Shown here in pieces: positions 1 through 9,362 of a stretch of 64,000 bases of DNA (positions are counted from its first letter, which is position 1; each line of letters begins with the position of its first letter). The position numbers and the translations under genes were made by a program. This stretch comes from an uncultured Candidatus Saccharibacteria bacterium (GTDB taxonomy: Bacteria; Patescibacteriota; Saccharimonadia; Saccharimonadales; Saccharimonadaceae). The stretch covers positions 1 to 64,000 of the forward strand of contig CAMJLD010000001.1 of assembly GCA_946406645.1 (NCBI GenBank), read 5' to 3'. The notes beneath the pieces are model-generated. The model made no database searches, was not told the origin of the DNA, and saw only the letters and a program-made list of their open reading frames with translations.

Positions 1-43
1 AGAGCTTTATCAGCAATATCAATTATTAAATAAAGGATTTTTT

Positions 44-457
44 GTGCCTACAATCAATCAATTAGTGCGTAAGCCACGCAAAGTCGCTGCCAAGAAGAGC
101 AAAGCTCCGGCACTCGGCTCCATCGTGAATACGCTCAAAACTCGTTATTACAAGCAGGCTGCTCCGCTCAAGCGTGGCGTCTGTGTCAAGGTTACTACCA
201 AGACTCCAAAGAAACCAAACTCCGCTCTCCGCAAGGTCGCTCGTGTGCGCCTTACTAACGGTCAGGAAGTTTGGGCATACATCGGTGGTGAAGGCCACAA
301 CCTCCAGGAGCACGCAGTTGTGCTCGTCCGTGGTGGTCGTGTCCCAGATCTTCCAGGTGTCCGCTATCATATCGTCCGTGGTACGCTCGATCTTCAGGGC
401 GTCCAGGGTCGCAAGCAGGGTCGTTCTAAGTACGGCGCGAAGAAGGAGGATAAGTAA
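44..457 (+). CDS. rpsL: 30S ribosomal protein S12
   Basis: GTG start; typical S12 sequence ([59 protein letters not shown]). Confidence 0.98.
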   Translation: MPTINQLVRKPRKVAAKKSKAPALGSIVNTLKTRYYKQAAPLKRGVCVKVTTKTPKKPNSALRKVARVRLTNGQEVWAYIGGEGHNLQEHAVVLVRGGRVPDLPGVRYHIVRGTLDLQGVQGRKQGRSKYGAKKEDK

Positions 458-459
458 TT

Positions 460-939
460 ATGCCACGTAAAGTAACTGCTAGCCTTCAGCGCAAGGTCTC
501 TCCAGATCGCAAGTACCAGAGCGTACTCGTTCAGCGCCTCATCAACAAGTCTATGCTCAACGGTAAGAAGCAGGTCGCAGAGCGCGCCGTTTACGACGCT
601 ATCGAAGGTGCCGCTAAGAAGCTCAAGAGCGAGAATCCAGTTGAGGTTCTCGAGACCGCTATCAAGAACATTAGCCCAGATTTCGAAGTTAAGTCCCGCC
701 GTGTCGGTGGTGCTAACTACCAGATTCCATTCCCAATCGCTGGCCATCGCCAGTTGCATTTCGCAATGAGCTGGTTGGTTCAGGCTTCCCGCGAACGCTC
801 CGGCATGCCATATGCCAAGCGCCTCGAGGCAGAAATCGTTGACGCTTACAACCAGGCAGGCAACGCCTTCAAGAAGAAGGAAGATTGCCATCGCATGGCA
901 GAGGCAAACCGCGCCTTCGCGCACTTTGCCCGCGGCTAA
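460..939 (+). CDS. rpsG: 30S ribosomal protein S7
   Basis: S7 sequence, directly downstream of rpsL. Confidence 0.98.
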   Translation: MPRKVTASLQRKVSPDRKYQSVLVQRLINKSMLNGKKQVAERAVYDAIEGAAKKLKSENPVEVLETAIKNISPDFEVKSRRVGGANYQIPFPIAGHRQLHFAMSWLVQASRERSGMPYAKRLEAEIVDAYNQAGNAFKKKEDCHRMAEANRAFAHFARG

Positions 940-1029
940 TTATCTGCGAATACAATTTAGTCCCTTCGGCTCACCGCTGGAGGGGCTTTTTGTCGGCGTG
1001 TGGAGCCTATTGCTGTTTTTTAGAACCGA

Positions 1030-1063
1030 ATAAAGTTGAACTTTTCGAAAAGTTCAACTTTAT
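1030..1063. repeat. 34-nt perfect palindrome ATAAAGTTGAACTTTTCGAAAAGTTCAACTTTAT
   Basis: Sequence equals its own reverse complement; lies between rpsG and island 1. Confidence 0.9.
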
Positions 1064-1156
1064 CTGCTGCCAGAAAGCACGAGGAAGCCCGAGTGATGTG
1101 ATATAATGAAATAAATTGCAATAATTGCAAAGTTCATTGGAAAGCGAGGTGTATAT

Positions 1157-1423
1157 ATGAGCGGAGTCTACTGTTATATGTTCGATGAAGCAAGCGTTAA
1201 AAGATCCCTGGAGCTTCGAGAGTATATTTTAGGAATGAAAAAACCATTTTGCTGGGTTGATTTGAAAAACTGCGCGCTAGATGATGGCATTCCCGAATCA
1301 GACATTGATCTCTTGAAGATAGTATTCAACAAAATGTATCAGGAGGGGCTCATTGTTTATGATGAGATCCCAGAGGAAGACAGGAAGGAAGGCTGCGCGA
1401 CTTGGGCCTTCTACGTGGCGTAG
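1157..1423 (+). CDS. Small winged-helix-like protein, family A (unknown function)
   Basis: Aligns end to end with 1441..1680: LREYILGMKKPFC...MYQEGLIVYDEI...WAFYVA vs LRKFIVDMKGPFC...LYQMGIVVYREV...WAYYIA; TATAAT and strong SD upstream. Confidence 0.75.
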   Translation: MSGVYCYMFDEASVKRSLELREYILGMKKPFCWVDLKNCALDDGIPESDIDLLKIVFNKMYQEGLIVYDEIPEEDRKEGCATWAFYVA

Positions 1424-1440
1424 GAAAGTGAGGTGATACC

Positions 1441-1680
1441 ATGTCGATGACTGAAGAACAGCAACGAATGATGCTCCGCAAGTTTATCGTTGATATGAAA
1501 GGGCCGTTTTGTCTGCTTAATCTGTATATCCGCGCTGAGAACCAGCTTAAGATAACAGATCGGCGGATGATAGACGATGTGCTAGATGAGCTTTACCAGA
1601 TGGGTATCGTCGTCTATCGCGAAGTTGACCCGCCTTCGGAGAATCCGGATGACCCCAAATGGGCATACTATATCGCCTAG
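1441..1680 (+). CDS. Small winged-helix-like protein, family A (unknown function)
   Basis: Paralogue of 1157..1423; SD GAAAGTGAGGTGA upstream; terminator downstream. Confidence 0.75.
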   Translation: MSMTEEQQRMMLRKFIVDMKGPFCLLNLYIRAENQLKITDRRMIDDVLDELYQMGIVVYREVDPPSENPDDPKWAYYIA

Positions 1681-1689
1681 AGCTGATAG

Positions 1690-1716
1690 AATCCCGCCAA
1701 GATATGGCGGGATTTT
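1690..1716 (+). terminator. Rho-independent terminator
   Basis: AATCCCGCC-aagatat-GGCGGGATT followed by TT. Confidence 0.8.
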
Positions 1717-1783
1717 CTCGTATCTGTTAATATAAAGACATTGTAGATAGAAGCACAACGTTCTTTGAAAGTGAGGTGACGAC

Positions 1784-2164
1784 ATGAAAGAAGTTGTAAC
1801 TAAAACCGTCATGTTTAACTCCGGTAGCGAAACAGGCACGGTCTCGAAACTTGTCGAAAAAGCAGTCAGAAGTGTCTTTGATGCGCATAAAGTAGACGGA
1901 GTTGTTGACATCAATGTGGAGTCTAAGGAAGCACATAAGAGTGGTTTTCGTCTCTACGTCTTCTTTTCTCACATCGATGGGCGTCAACAGAGGCCGAAGT
2001 GCCATGATTGCGATACGGTGGACTACAAAGATGGCGAATACTTGTTGACAATAAAAGTTCACGCTAATGTTGCAGATATGACAAATCCTGACAATAAAAA
2101 GATAGCTAAAACAATTGTCGATGAGATAATCGATGCAATCCAAGAAAAGACTGAAGGGGGCTGA
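1784..2164 (+). CDS. Island-1 family B protein (unknown function)
   Basis: SD CTTTGAAAGTGAGGTGA; beta-rich core YLLTIKVHANVADMTNPDNKKIAKTIVDEI matches other island-1 proteins. Confidence 0.7.
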   Translation: MKEVVTKTVMFNSGSETGTVSKLVEKAVRSVFDAHKVDGVVDINVESKEAHKSGFRLYVFFSHIDGRQQRPKCHDCDTVDYKDGEYLLTIKVHANVADMTNPDNKKIAKTIVDEIIDAIQEKTEGG

Positions 2165-2168
2165 TAGT

Positions 2169-2783
2169 ATGAGTAGTAACGGCTTAGTAAAAGAGACCCT
2201 AGATCTCTACAATCAGGATGAGTATGGTGACATTGTGAGAATAATCTGCGAAGCCATCAATGGCGCATTTGACGAATCGATTGAGGCAAAAGAAGATGTG
2301 CGCGGACGCGTATACTTCGACGCCGAAGAGAAAGATTCGGGCAAGGTCATGAATCTTGTCACATTCAACCGTAATAGCGGCGAGGAGAACCATTACAACT
2401 ATGTAATAGGCGTCTACTATCCTCATGGCTACGCCATACGCAAAATCATTATCGATGTTAACGTAAAGGACATGAATAGTGTTGGCTATGGGCGCATTAC
2501 TCTGGAAATCGGCAGAAGAATTGCGAAGAGAATGAATGCCGCAATCGCCGACAATCCGCTCCACGAGCGCGCCTACCAGGCGACGCTTCGGTGGGTAATA
2601 CTGGATTTACCCGTAGCATTCTCGAAAGAGTCCATTTATCGTATTGCTGACGAAATCGGCATTATGGACTACGGGCTCGTCGACAAGACTCTGGAAGAAT
2701 TATATAAAGAAGGAGCCGTGTCGAGAGATGGAAGTAACGGATACAGGCGCATCATCAAAACCTCAGAAGCAAATCCCGCCTAA
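2169..2783 (+). CDS. Island-1 family B core plus C-terminal family A winged-helix-like domain
   Basis: VYYPHGYAIRKIIIDVNVKDMN...LEIGRRI core; C-term LRWVILDLPVAFSKESIYRIADEIGIMDYGLVDKTLEELYKEGAVSRD resembles the whole 79-aa family A protein; start chosen at ATG 2169. Confidence 0.7.
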   Translation: MSSNGLVKETLDLYNQDEYGDIVRIICEAINGAFDESIEAKEDVRGRVYFDAEEKDSGKVMNLVTFNRNSGEENHYNYVIGVYYPHGYAIRKIIIDVNVKDMNSVGYGRITLEIGRRIAKRMNAAIADNPLHERAYQATLRWVILDLPVAFSKESIYRIADEIGIMDYGLVDKTLEELYKEGAVSRDGSNGYRRIIKTSEANPA

Positions 2784-2797
2784 TCGGCGGGATTTTT
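2771..2797 (+). terminator. Terminator whose loop contains the stop codon of the upstream CDS
   Basis: AAATCCCGCC-taatc-GGCGGGATTT; TAA at 2781-2783. Confidence 0.85.
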
Positions 2798-2813
2798 CTA
2801 GTATAATGAAATT

Positions 2814-4232
2814 ATGAATAAGCATACGCTTATCTACCAAATTTATCCTTCTTCGGTGGGCGACCTGAGAGATATCGCGGCAATCATCCCGCGAATCGCC
2901 GAAAAACTCCATCCGGACTATATCTGGTTGAACCCGTTTTTTGAGAGTCCATGGAATGACGGCGGCTATGACGTCTCGAACTACTACCGCATCGAACCGC
3001 GCTTCGGGAAAATGCAGGATTTTCGCTATCTGGTAAAAGTAGCCGAAAAGTATCATATCGGCATCCTGGTTGATTTAGTTCTTAATCATACAAGTGACCA
3101 GCATGAATGGTTCAAGCTCTCCGAGCAGCACGACCCGGAATATAAGAATTATTACGTTTGGCTCGACCGCCCGCTCAACTGGCGTTCGTTCTTTGGTGGC
3201 CCCGCTTTTGACTATTCGGCCCAGCGCGACGAGTATTATCTACATCTCTACGACAAGACGCAGCCTGACCTAAACTTCAACAACCCGAAGGTTGTCAAAG
3301 AATTCGAAAATATTGTAGACTTCTGGCTCGCTAACGGCGCGGCCGGTTTCCGCGTAGACTCCGCCAATGTCCTTGCCGAGTCGGACCTCAAGAAAGGGCG
3401 CATTCCGGGCCTTCCAGGCTTCTTTCATTACTATCAGAAGCCGAAGACTGTGAAGATTCTCGAGCGCCTCTTTGCGAAGCGCAAATGCTTCACTATTGCC
3501 GAGCCGGTCGGGGGCGAATTCTTTAGCAAACAGAAGTTCCATGAGCTCACTAAACGTGCCTTTAGTGCCAGTTTCAACGTCGGCACACTAGACATAGCGG
3601 ACTCATTTTTCAGCAAGAAGGATAAGGTCTACCCGATTCGATACAAGAAATGGCTAAAGAAGCTTTCCGAATGGGCTCCGGAGCCAAAATTCTCGATCGC
3701 CTTTGAATCACACGATGCACCGCGCGCACCTAGTCGTTTTAGCACAGATCCGCGCATCCTGGCGATGCTTCAGTTCTTGCTGCCTAGCTATAACCCTTGT
3801 ATCTACCAGGGGCAGGAACTCGGCACCGAGAATGCCGAACTCAGTAACAATATTCAAGATTATCCTGGAGTCCAATCGCGTCAGGTCTATCGCCGTCTTC
3901 GTCGCAAAGGAAAGACGAAAGAAGAGGCGATGCGCGTCGTGAAGCTTACTTCGCGCGATAATGCTCGCCAACCAATCAACTGGGGCGAGTACATCCTCCA
4001 GGGCGCTCGCGAGGAATCGGTCCTCAATTTCTACTCGCGCATCATCGAATTATGGCGCAGCGACCTAGTCATCGCCGACGGAAAGCTGAAGGTAAATAAG
4101 ATCACAAAGGGCGGCGTCTTTGATTTCGAGCGTCGCCTAGACAATAAAGTCTACAAAGTCCACCTAGATTTCACCGGTAAAACCGTATCAACGCTTATCG
4201 ACGACAAGGGCGAAACTGTCATAAAGGTATAA
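2814..4232 (+). CDS. GH13 alpha-amylase family glycosidase (oligo-1,6-glucosidase/trehalose synthase-like)
   Basis: LVDLVLNHTSDQHEWF, GFRVDSAN, TIAEPVG, ESHDAPR; catalytic D/E/D positions present; TATAAT about 7 nt before ATG. Confidence 0.9.
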   Translation: MNKHTLIYQIYPSSVGDLRDIAAIIPRIAEKLHPDYIWLNPFFESPWNDGGYDVSNYYRIEPRFGKMQDFRYLVKVAEKYHIGILVDLVLNHTSDQHEWFKLSEQHDPEYKNYYVWLDRPLNWRSFFGGPAFDYSAQRDEYYLHLYDKTQPDLNFNNPKVVKEFENIVDFWLANGAAGFRVDSANVLAESDLKKGRIPGLPGFFHYYQKPKTVKILERLFAKRKCFTIAEPVGGEFFSKQKFHELTKRAFSASFNVGTLDIADSFFSKKDKVYPIRYKKWLKKLSEWAPEPKFSIAFESHDAPRAPSRFSTDPRILAMLQFLLPSYNPCIYQGQELGTENAELSNNIQDYPGVQSRQVYRRLRRKGKTKEEAMRVVKLTSRDNARQPINWGEYILQGAREESVLNFYSRIIELWRSDLVIADGKLKVNKITKGGVFDFERRLDNKVYKVHLDFTGKTVSTLIDDKGETVIKV

Positions 4233-4264
4233 AAAATACCCGCTGACTTAGCGGGTATATTTTT
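4231..4264. terminator. Bidirectional terminator between convergent genes
   Basis: ATACCCGCT-gactt-AGCGGGTAT flanked by A-run and T-run. Confidence 0.85.
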
Positions 4265-4935
4265 TAGAGGATCGAGAATTCGCCTTTTTTCGAATCCTTG
4301 TTAATAGCGCAGGCAATTCTGCGACTACGCACGAGAGAATCGAACATGTTGATGAAATCAAACATTTTATCGCAGCCATATATCTTGCAGTACTTATCCA
4401 TGATTTCGGAAAGAATGAAGCCATTGGGCTGACATAAGATATAGGCAGACACTGTGATCCAACTATGTGTCTTGACGATAGAAGTCATCGTGTCGATCAG
4501 AGTTTGCAGGACCAGTTCACGGGCGAGCTTAGAAAGGTCTTCATAGTTTCCTTCGAATAACGCGAAATCTGCATTCACTTCCGTGATGCATACGTGGTCT
4601 GAGCCGGCGTAATCGTGGAAAGTTGTCGGAATCGTCAGGTCCTTTCTGCGGAGGCGGCCGGTCACGAAGTGGCTAGTATATACAACCCGGACGCCCTTAT
4701 TGATAGAGCGCTCGATGACATAGGTCGCCGCAGGCACAATGACTCTTTCGCCGCTTAAGCTAAAGGGAACCCGAAAATCGAGATAAATACCATCTCTCTT
4801 CTCGATATCTTTAACTCGACGGCGGAATAGCTTTGTATAGGCCTCAAAGAATTTGTCCAGATAGGCATCGATGGTAAGCTTTTCGGCGCCTTCGTAGTCG
4901 TAGCGGGCAATAATCGGAGATTTTCTCCTGCTCAT
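4264..4935 (-). CDS. Island-1 paralogue with C-terminal winged-helix-like region (unknown function)
   Basis: Start ATG 4935 after SD GTTCTTTGAAAGAGGTGA; C-terminal IVKTHSWITVSAYILCQPNGFILSEIMDKYCKIYGCDKMFDFINMFDSLVRSRRIA. Confidence 0.65.
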   Translation of the reverse strand: MSRRKSPIIARYDYEGAEKLTIDAYLDKFFEAYTKLFRRRVKDIEKRDGIYLDFRVPFSLSGERVIVPAATYVIERSINKGVRVVYTSHFVTGRLRRKDLTIPTTFHDYAGSDHVCITEVNADFALFEGNYEDLSKLARELVLQTLIDTMTSIVKTHSWITVSAYILCQPNGFILSEIMDKYCKIYGCDKMFDFINMFDSLVRSRRIACAINKDSKKGEFSIL

Positions 4936-5000
4936 AAAATCACCTCTTTCAAAGAACAATATTTTGCATATCGCAATACCATAGTTATAACATAAAAATA

Positions 5001-5021
5001 ACCCCGCATCAAGTGCGGGGT
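5001..5021 (-). terminator. Rho-independent terminator
   Basis: ACCCCGCA-tcaag-TGCGGGGT followed by TATTTTTATG on minus strand. Confidence 0.8.
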
Positions 5022-5025
5022 GTTT

Positions 5026-5586
5026 TCAGGGCGATTTTTTACCGACTATCGGCAACAGGTCAGTAGCGACGCTCAGCGTCGCCTTGCGGCATTCTTTCGC
5101 ATCCTGCGCCAATTTTTCGTCGGTGCTGGACTTAATCATGCGATTCAGGTTACTCAATGTTTCCTCCTTGATTCGAGTATGCAGATACATTGCTATCTCG
5201 TCGTGCGGGACATTGTCATTTTCGTCGAATACATTAATTTCGAAAACTACTTTTACCTTCTGGCGATGCACGCCGACCGGGTAGTAAACGGTGGCCAGTA
5301 CAGATGAAGAGTCGTGGAATTTATGCCGACTAAAGCGCTTCGCAATAAAAGATTGTCGAATAAAATCGACACCTTCGCATCCATCGTCGTTGATGTTGGC
5401 GACGATTTGGCCTGAAACGGTGCAACGAGCGCCTTTGTGCCGCTCGCATCTGTTGATGGCCTTCTTTACGATACTTACGAAGAGCAAGGAAATCTTTTCT
5501 GCCTGTTCAATAGTCGCCGGATCTCCCATCTTAATACTGCTAGCCGGGCCAACAATCCTTAAGGGCGCTTTCTTTCTTCTCGACAT
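5026..5586 (-). CDS. Island-1 family B paralogue (unknown function)
   Basis: VYYPVGVHRQKVKVVFEINVFDENDN core matches 2169..2783 VYYPHGYAIRKIIIDVNVKDMN; SD GGAGGTGATG. Confidence 0.65.
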   Translation of the reverse strand: MSRRKKAPLRIVGPASSIKMGDPATIEQAEKISLLFVSIVKKAINRCERHKGARCTVSGQIVANINDDGCEGVDFIRQSFIAKRFSRHKFHDSSSVLATVYYPVGVHRQKVKVVFEINVFDENDNVPHDEIAMYLHTRIKEETLSNLNRMIKSSTDEKLAQDAKECRKATLSVATDLLPIVGKKSP

Positions 5587-5600
5587 ATCATCACCTCCGC

Positions 5601-6263
5601 CTAGACGTAATAACCTTCAGCACGAGCTCTTGCTAAGGCTTTCTTGAATATCTCTCTGTCGGGATAGCTTACAAAACCATAGCGTCCGCCGTACATATCG
5701 GCTTCGAAATCCAACTCGAACGGTATTGGATCGTGAGCGACAACAACGTTGTAAGCGGTCTCGCTCTTAGCTTTCTTCGACAAACGGTCGTAATACTTCG
5801 AGCCAGACGGCATCCATTTAATTAGCTCTGCTATGATATGAGCTTCGAGATCGCGAGTAAAATGCTGCGTATCTACGTCTGGATGTAGTTCGTCGGCAAA
5901 AAGAATTCGTAGCGTGACGGCTTTTACATTCTTTCCGACGGGGAAGTAAACTATGATACGATCATCCTTCAAGTCGTAGTAAGTGCCGTTGCCGTAAAAT
6001 TGTGCCAACCTGTAATGTCGTTCAACTCTGCCGACGCATTCCCGCTTTTCGAAATCCTCTCCGCCCCAGATACGAATTTCGATATCGCCGTAAAAATCGC
6101 AATCAGGATACTTCAGCGCGGTCTCGTTAAAACAGCGACGGGCAATCCTACATAATAAATCAATGGTCTTAGCTAAGCTAGGACGTTTCGTATAACCCTG
6201 GAAGATTACAGAACTAATCTTTGCCGGGCGCTTCTCTAAGCGTTTCTCTTGCTCCGTGGACAA
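5601..6263 (-). CDS. Island-1 family B paralogue (unknown function)
   Basis: VYFPVGKNVKAVTLRILFADEL core; likely TTG start at 6263 after GAAAGAGGTGATTTA. Confidence 0.6.
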   Translation of the reverse strand: MSTEQEKRLEKRPAKISSVIFQGYTKRPSLAKTIDLLCRIARRCFNETALKYPDCDFYGDIEIRIWGGEDFEKRECVGRVERHYRLAQFYGNGTYYDLKDDRIIVYFPVGKNVKAVTLRILFADELHPDVDTQHFTRDLEAHIIAELIKWMPSGSKYYDRLSKKAKSETAYNVVVAHDPIPFELDFEADMYGGRYGFVSYPDREIFKKALARARAEGYYV

Positions 6264-6348
6264 ATAAATCACCTCTTTCAATGTGCAAATTTTGCATTTT
6301 CTGCAATTTGTTTCATTATATCATATTTTACGGGTTAGAAAAAGCAAA

Positions 6349-6372
6349 AGCCCCGCAATAACATGCGGGGCT
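6349..6372 (-). terminator. Rho-independent terminator
   Basis: AGCCCCGCA-ataaca-TGCGGGGCT followed by TTGCTTTTTC on minus strand. Confidence 0.8.
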
Positions 6373-6387
6373 AAATGCAGGGTGACT

Positions 6388-7035
6388 TCAGACGCAGCAT
6401 TCTGCTTCGGCGCGAAGAGATTCGTTCGATGAACGCAAAATCTCGATACACTCGTCGTTATCGAAACCGAATGATTCGCCATAAGCGAGCAGCTCCTCAT
6501 CGGATTCGAAGAACATAGGCTCATGGCTTTTCAGAATACTCAATGCGGTATTGAGTCTACAGGTTTCGACATAATGCGGACGGTCGTCGGACCATCTCTT
6601 GAGATTCATCATGGTCTTCTTGATAGTTAACGCCTCGAGTGCATTCGCAAACTCGGCGCCGGCTTCAGTATTACCATCAATATCAACCCACATCTTCAGT
6701 CGAAATTTTGACATGGCCGAGATAGAAGCGGCGTCAAAGACGATGCATTTACTATTCTGGTCATATTCTTTCGGCGATGATCCGTCATTATTGCCACTAT
6801 AGAGGGCAATCTGGTAGGGGGTACTGCCAAAGAATTCCCAAGATGAAAACTGAACGAAGATAAGGGCGTTGATGCCAAATCCTTTGTATTTCTCTGAACT
6901 AGCAAGCTCGCGATATGCGGCCCGAACGGCACCGAGAACCCTATCTATAAGCAACCAATAATCATTCGAAAAACGACAGCATAAATCGTTAAGATTTCCA
7001 TTTTCCTTCAGTGTGGGGCCTAAATTTTTGGTCAT
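6388..7035 (-). CDS. Island-1 protein (unknown function)
   Basis: SD CACATTGAAAGAGGTGAT shared with other island-1 genes; TATAAT upstream. Confidence 0.6.
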   Translation of the reverse strand: MTKNLGPTLKENGNLNDLCCRFSNDYWLLIDRVLGAVRAAYRELASSEKYKGFGINALIFVQFSSWEFFGSTPYQIALYSGNNDGSSPKEYDQNSKCIVFDAASISAMSKFRLKMWVDIDGNTEAGAEFANALEALTIKKTMMNLKRWSDDRPHYVETCRLNTALSILKSHEPMFFESDEELLAYGESFGFDNDECIEILRSSNESLRAEAECCV

Positions 7036-7175
7036 TTATATCACCTCTTTCAATGTGCATAGATTTTTGGCCTACAATATTACTATTATAGCATAAACGC
7101 GATAAAAAATCAAGAAAGTCAATACCCCTTGCGCCAAGGGTAAAAAATATGCTAGAATATTCACCAAAGCACTTA

Positions 7176-7219
7176 GGGGCTATTATTACTAATGCTTAAA
7201 ATTATTAAATAATAAAGGA
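7176..7219 (+). promoter_or_regulatory. fusA 5' leader element shared with tuf and rpsL
   Basis: GGGGCTATTATTACTAATGCTTAAAATTATTAAATAATAAAGGA resembles the tuf leader at 12722..12767. Confidence 0.6.
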
Positions 7220-7223
7220 AAAT

Positions 7224-9317
7224 ATGGCAGAAAAAGTTACAGACTTGTCCAAGTACCGCAATATCGGTATTATCGCGCATATCGACGCGGGCAAGACTAC
7301 GACCTCTGAGGCGATTCTTTATCGCACGGGTCTTAAACATAAAATTGACCTAGTTAAAGGCGACACCGGTGGTGCAACGACCGACTGGATGGAACAGGAA
7401 AAGGAACGTGGTATTACCATTACTTCCGCAGCTGTTACCGCCTACTGGAAGGGTCACAAGATTAACATTATTGATACCCCGGGACACATCGACTTTACCG
7501 CTGAGGTCGAGCGCTCTCTTCGCGTTCTCGACGGCGCAGTCGTCGTCTTCGATGGTAAGATGGGCGTCGAGGCTCAGTCCGAGACGGTTTGGCGCCAGGC
7601 TGATAAGTACGGCGTTCCACGCGTCTGCTTCATCAACAAGATCAATCAGATCGGTGGCGACTTCTACAAGTCTCTCGAATCTATTCACAAGCGTCTTTCG
7701 AAGAATGCCTTTGCAATTCATCTCCCAATCGGCTTCGAGAAGGATATCTGCGGCGTCGTCGACCTCATTACGATGAAGGCTTACACCTATAAGGATTACG
7801 CAGACCATGAGCTCGTTGAGGGTGATATCCCAGCTGACATGGTTGAGAAGGCTAAGAACTACCGCTCTATGCTCGTCGAGGAAGCTGTCCAGGCAGACGA
7901 AGCATTGATGGAAAAGTACTTCAGCGAAGGCGAAGAAGCTATTACTGAGGACGAACTCAAGAAAGCTCTCCGCAAGCGTGTTATCGATGGCCAGTTCTTC
8001 CTAGTCACCGGTGGCGATGGCCGCGGTGTTATCGTTGAGAAGGTCCTTGACCTCGTTACCGACTTCCTCCCAGCCCCTACTGATATTCCTGCCATTCTTG
8101 GCAAGAATCCTAAGACCGGCGAAGACATCGTTCGCCATAGCGATGAATCCGAACCACTTACTGCACTCGCATTCAAGATTGCTACTGACCCATTCGTCGG
8201 TAAGCTTATCTTCATCCGCGTTTACTCTGGTAAGCTCAGCTCTGGTAGCTATATTCTTAACGCTACTACGGGCGAAAAAGAGCGCGTTGGTCGTCTCGTT
8301 CGTATGTTCGCAGACAAGCGCGAAGATATCGAGTCTGTCGGCGCCGGCGATATTGCCGCTGTCGTAGGTCTCAAGGATACCACTACTGGTACCACCCTTT
8401 GCGATCCAGCGCATCCAATTCATCTCGAGTCTATCGACTTCCCAGATCCTCCAGTATCTATTGCTGTTGAGCCAAAGTCCAAAGCCGACCAGGAAAAGAT
8501 GGGTATCGGCCTCGGCAAGCTCGCAGAAGAGGATCCAACCTTCCGCGTTCACACTGACGAAGAAACCGGCCAGACCATTATTTCTGGTATGGGCGAGCTT
8601 CACCTCGATATCATTATCGACCGCTTGAAGCGCGAATTTAACGTTGAATGTAATACCGGTGAGCCACAGGTTGCCTACCGTGAGACTATTCGCGGCACCG
8701 CAGAAGCTCAGGGTAAGCATATCAAGCAGTCCGGTGGTCGTGGCCAGTACGGCGACGTTTGGGTCAAGTTCGAACCAAACGAAGCTGGCAAGGGCTTCGA
8801 ATTCGTCGACGCCATCAAGGGTGGCGTTGTCCCTCTCGAATACCGCAAGCCAGTTATGGAAGGTATCAAGGAAACCCTCGAAGGTGGCGTTATTGCTGGT
8901 TACCCAGTACTCGATGTCAAGGCTACGCTCTATGATGGTAGCTACCACGATGTCGACTCCTCTGAGCTCGCATTCCACCTTGCTGGTGTTCTCGCAACTC
9001 GCGAAGGTATCAAGAAGGCAAAACCAGTGCTCCTCGAGCCTGTTATGAAGATTGAAATCACAACCCCAGAAGACTTCATGGGTGATGTTATCGGCGACCT
9101 TAACAGCCGCCGTGGCCGCATCGATTCGATGGAAGACCGCGACAATGGCGTCAAGGTTATCACCGGCTTCGTGCCTCTCGCAAACATGTTTGGCTATACC
9201 TCGGATCTCCGTGGTATGTCCCAGGGCCGTGCAGCTTCTACTATGGAGCTCTTCGGTTACGAGGAAGTCCCACCAAACATCTCTGCTGAGATTATAGAGA
9301 AACGCAACGCTAAGTAA
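7224..9317 (+). CDS. fusA: Elongation factor G
   Basis: NIGIIAHIDAGKTTTSEAILYRTG, DTPGHIDF, full-length EF-G. Confidence 0.99.
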   Translation: MAEKVTDLSKYRNIGIIAHIDAGKTTTSEAILYRTGLKHKIDLVKGDTGGATTDWMEQEKERGITITSAAVTAYWKGHKINIIDTPGHIDFTAEVERSLRVLDGAVVVFDGKMGVEAQSETVWRQADKYGVPRVCFINKINQIGGDFYKSLESIHKRLSKNAFAIHLPIGFEKDICGVVDLITMKAYTYKDYADHELVEGDIPADMVEKAKNYRSMLVEEAVQADEALMEKYFSEGEEAITEDELKKALRKRVIDGQFFLVTGGDGRGVIVEKVLDLVTDFLPAPTDIPAILGKNPKTGEDIVRHSDESEPLTALAFKIATDPFVGKLIFIRVYSGKLSSGSYILNATTGEKERVGRLVRMFADKREDIESVGAGDIAAVVGLKDTTTGTTLCDPAHPIHLESIDFPDPPVSIAVEPKSKADQEKMGIGLGKLAEEDPTFRVHTDEETGQTIISGMGELHLDIIIDRLKREFNVECNTGEPQVAYRETIRGTAEAQGKHIKQSGGRGQYGDVWVKFEPNEAGKGFEFVDAIKGGVVPLEYRKPVMEGIKETLEGGVIAGYPVLDVKATLYDGSYHDVDSSELAFHLAGVLATREGIKKAKPVLLEPVMKIEITTPEDFMGDVIGDLNSRRGRIDSMEDRDNGVKVITGFVPLANMFGYTSDLRGMSQGRAASTMELFGYEEVPPNISAEIIEKRNAK

Positions 9318-9327
9318 GCATCAAAAT

Positions 9328-9356
9328 AGCTCCTCTTATTTAAAGGGGAGCTTTTT
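9328..9356 (+). terminator. Rho-independent terminator after fusA
   Basis: AGCTCCTCTT-attta-AAGGGGAGCT followed by TTTT. Confidence 0.85.
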
Positions 9357-9362
9357 GAGGCT

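Noticed and set aside
1157-7035. Island 1 as a toxin-antitoxin or defence system
   Set aside because: Winged-helix-like modules could fit an antitoxin, but no recognisable toxin, nuclease, NTPase or defence domain was found; not claimed.
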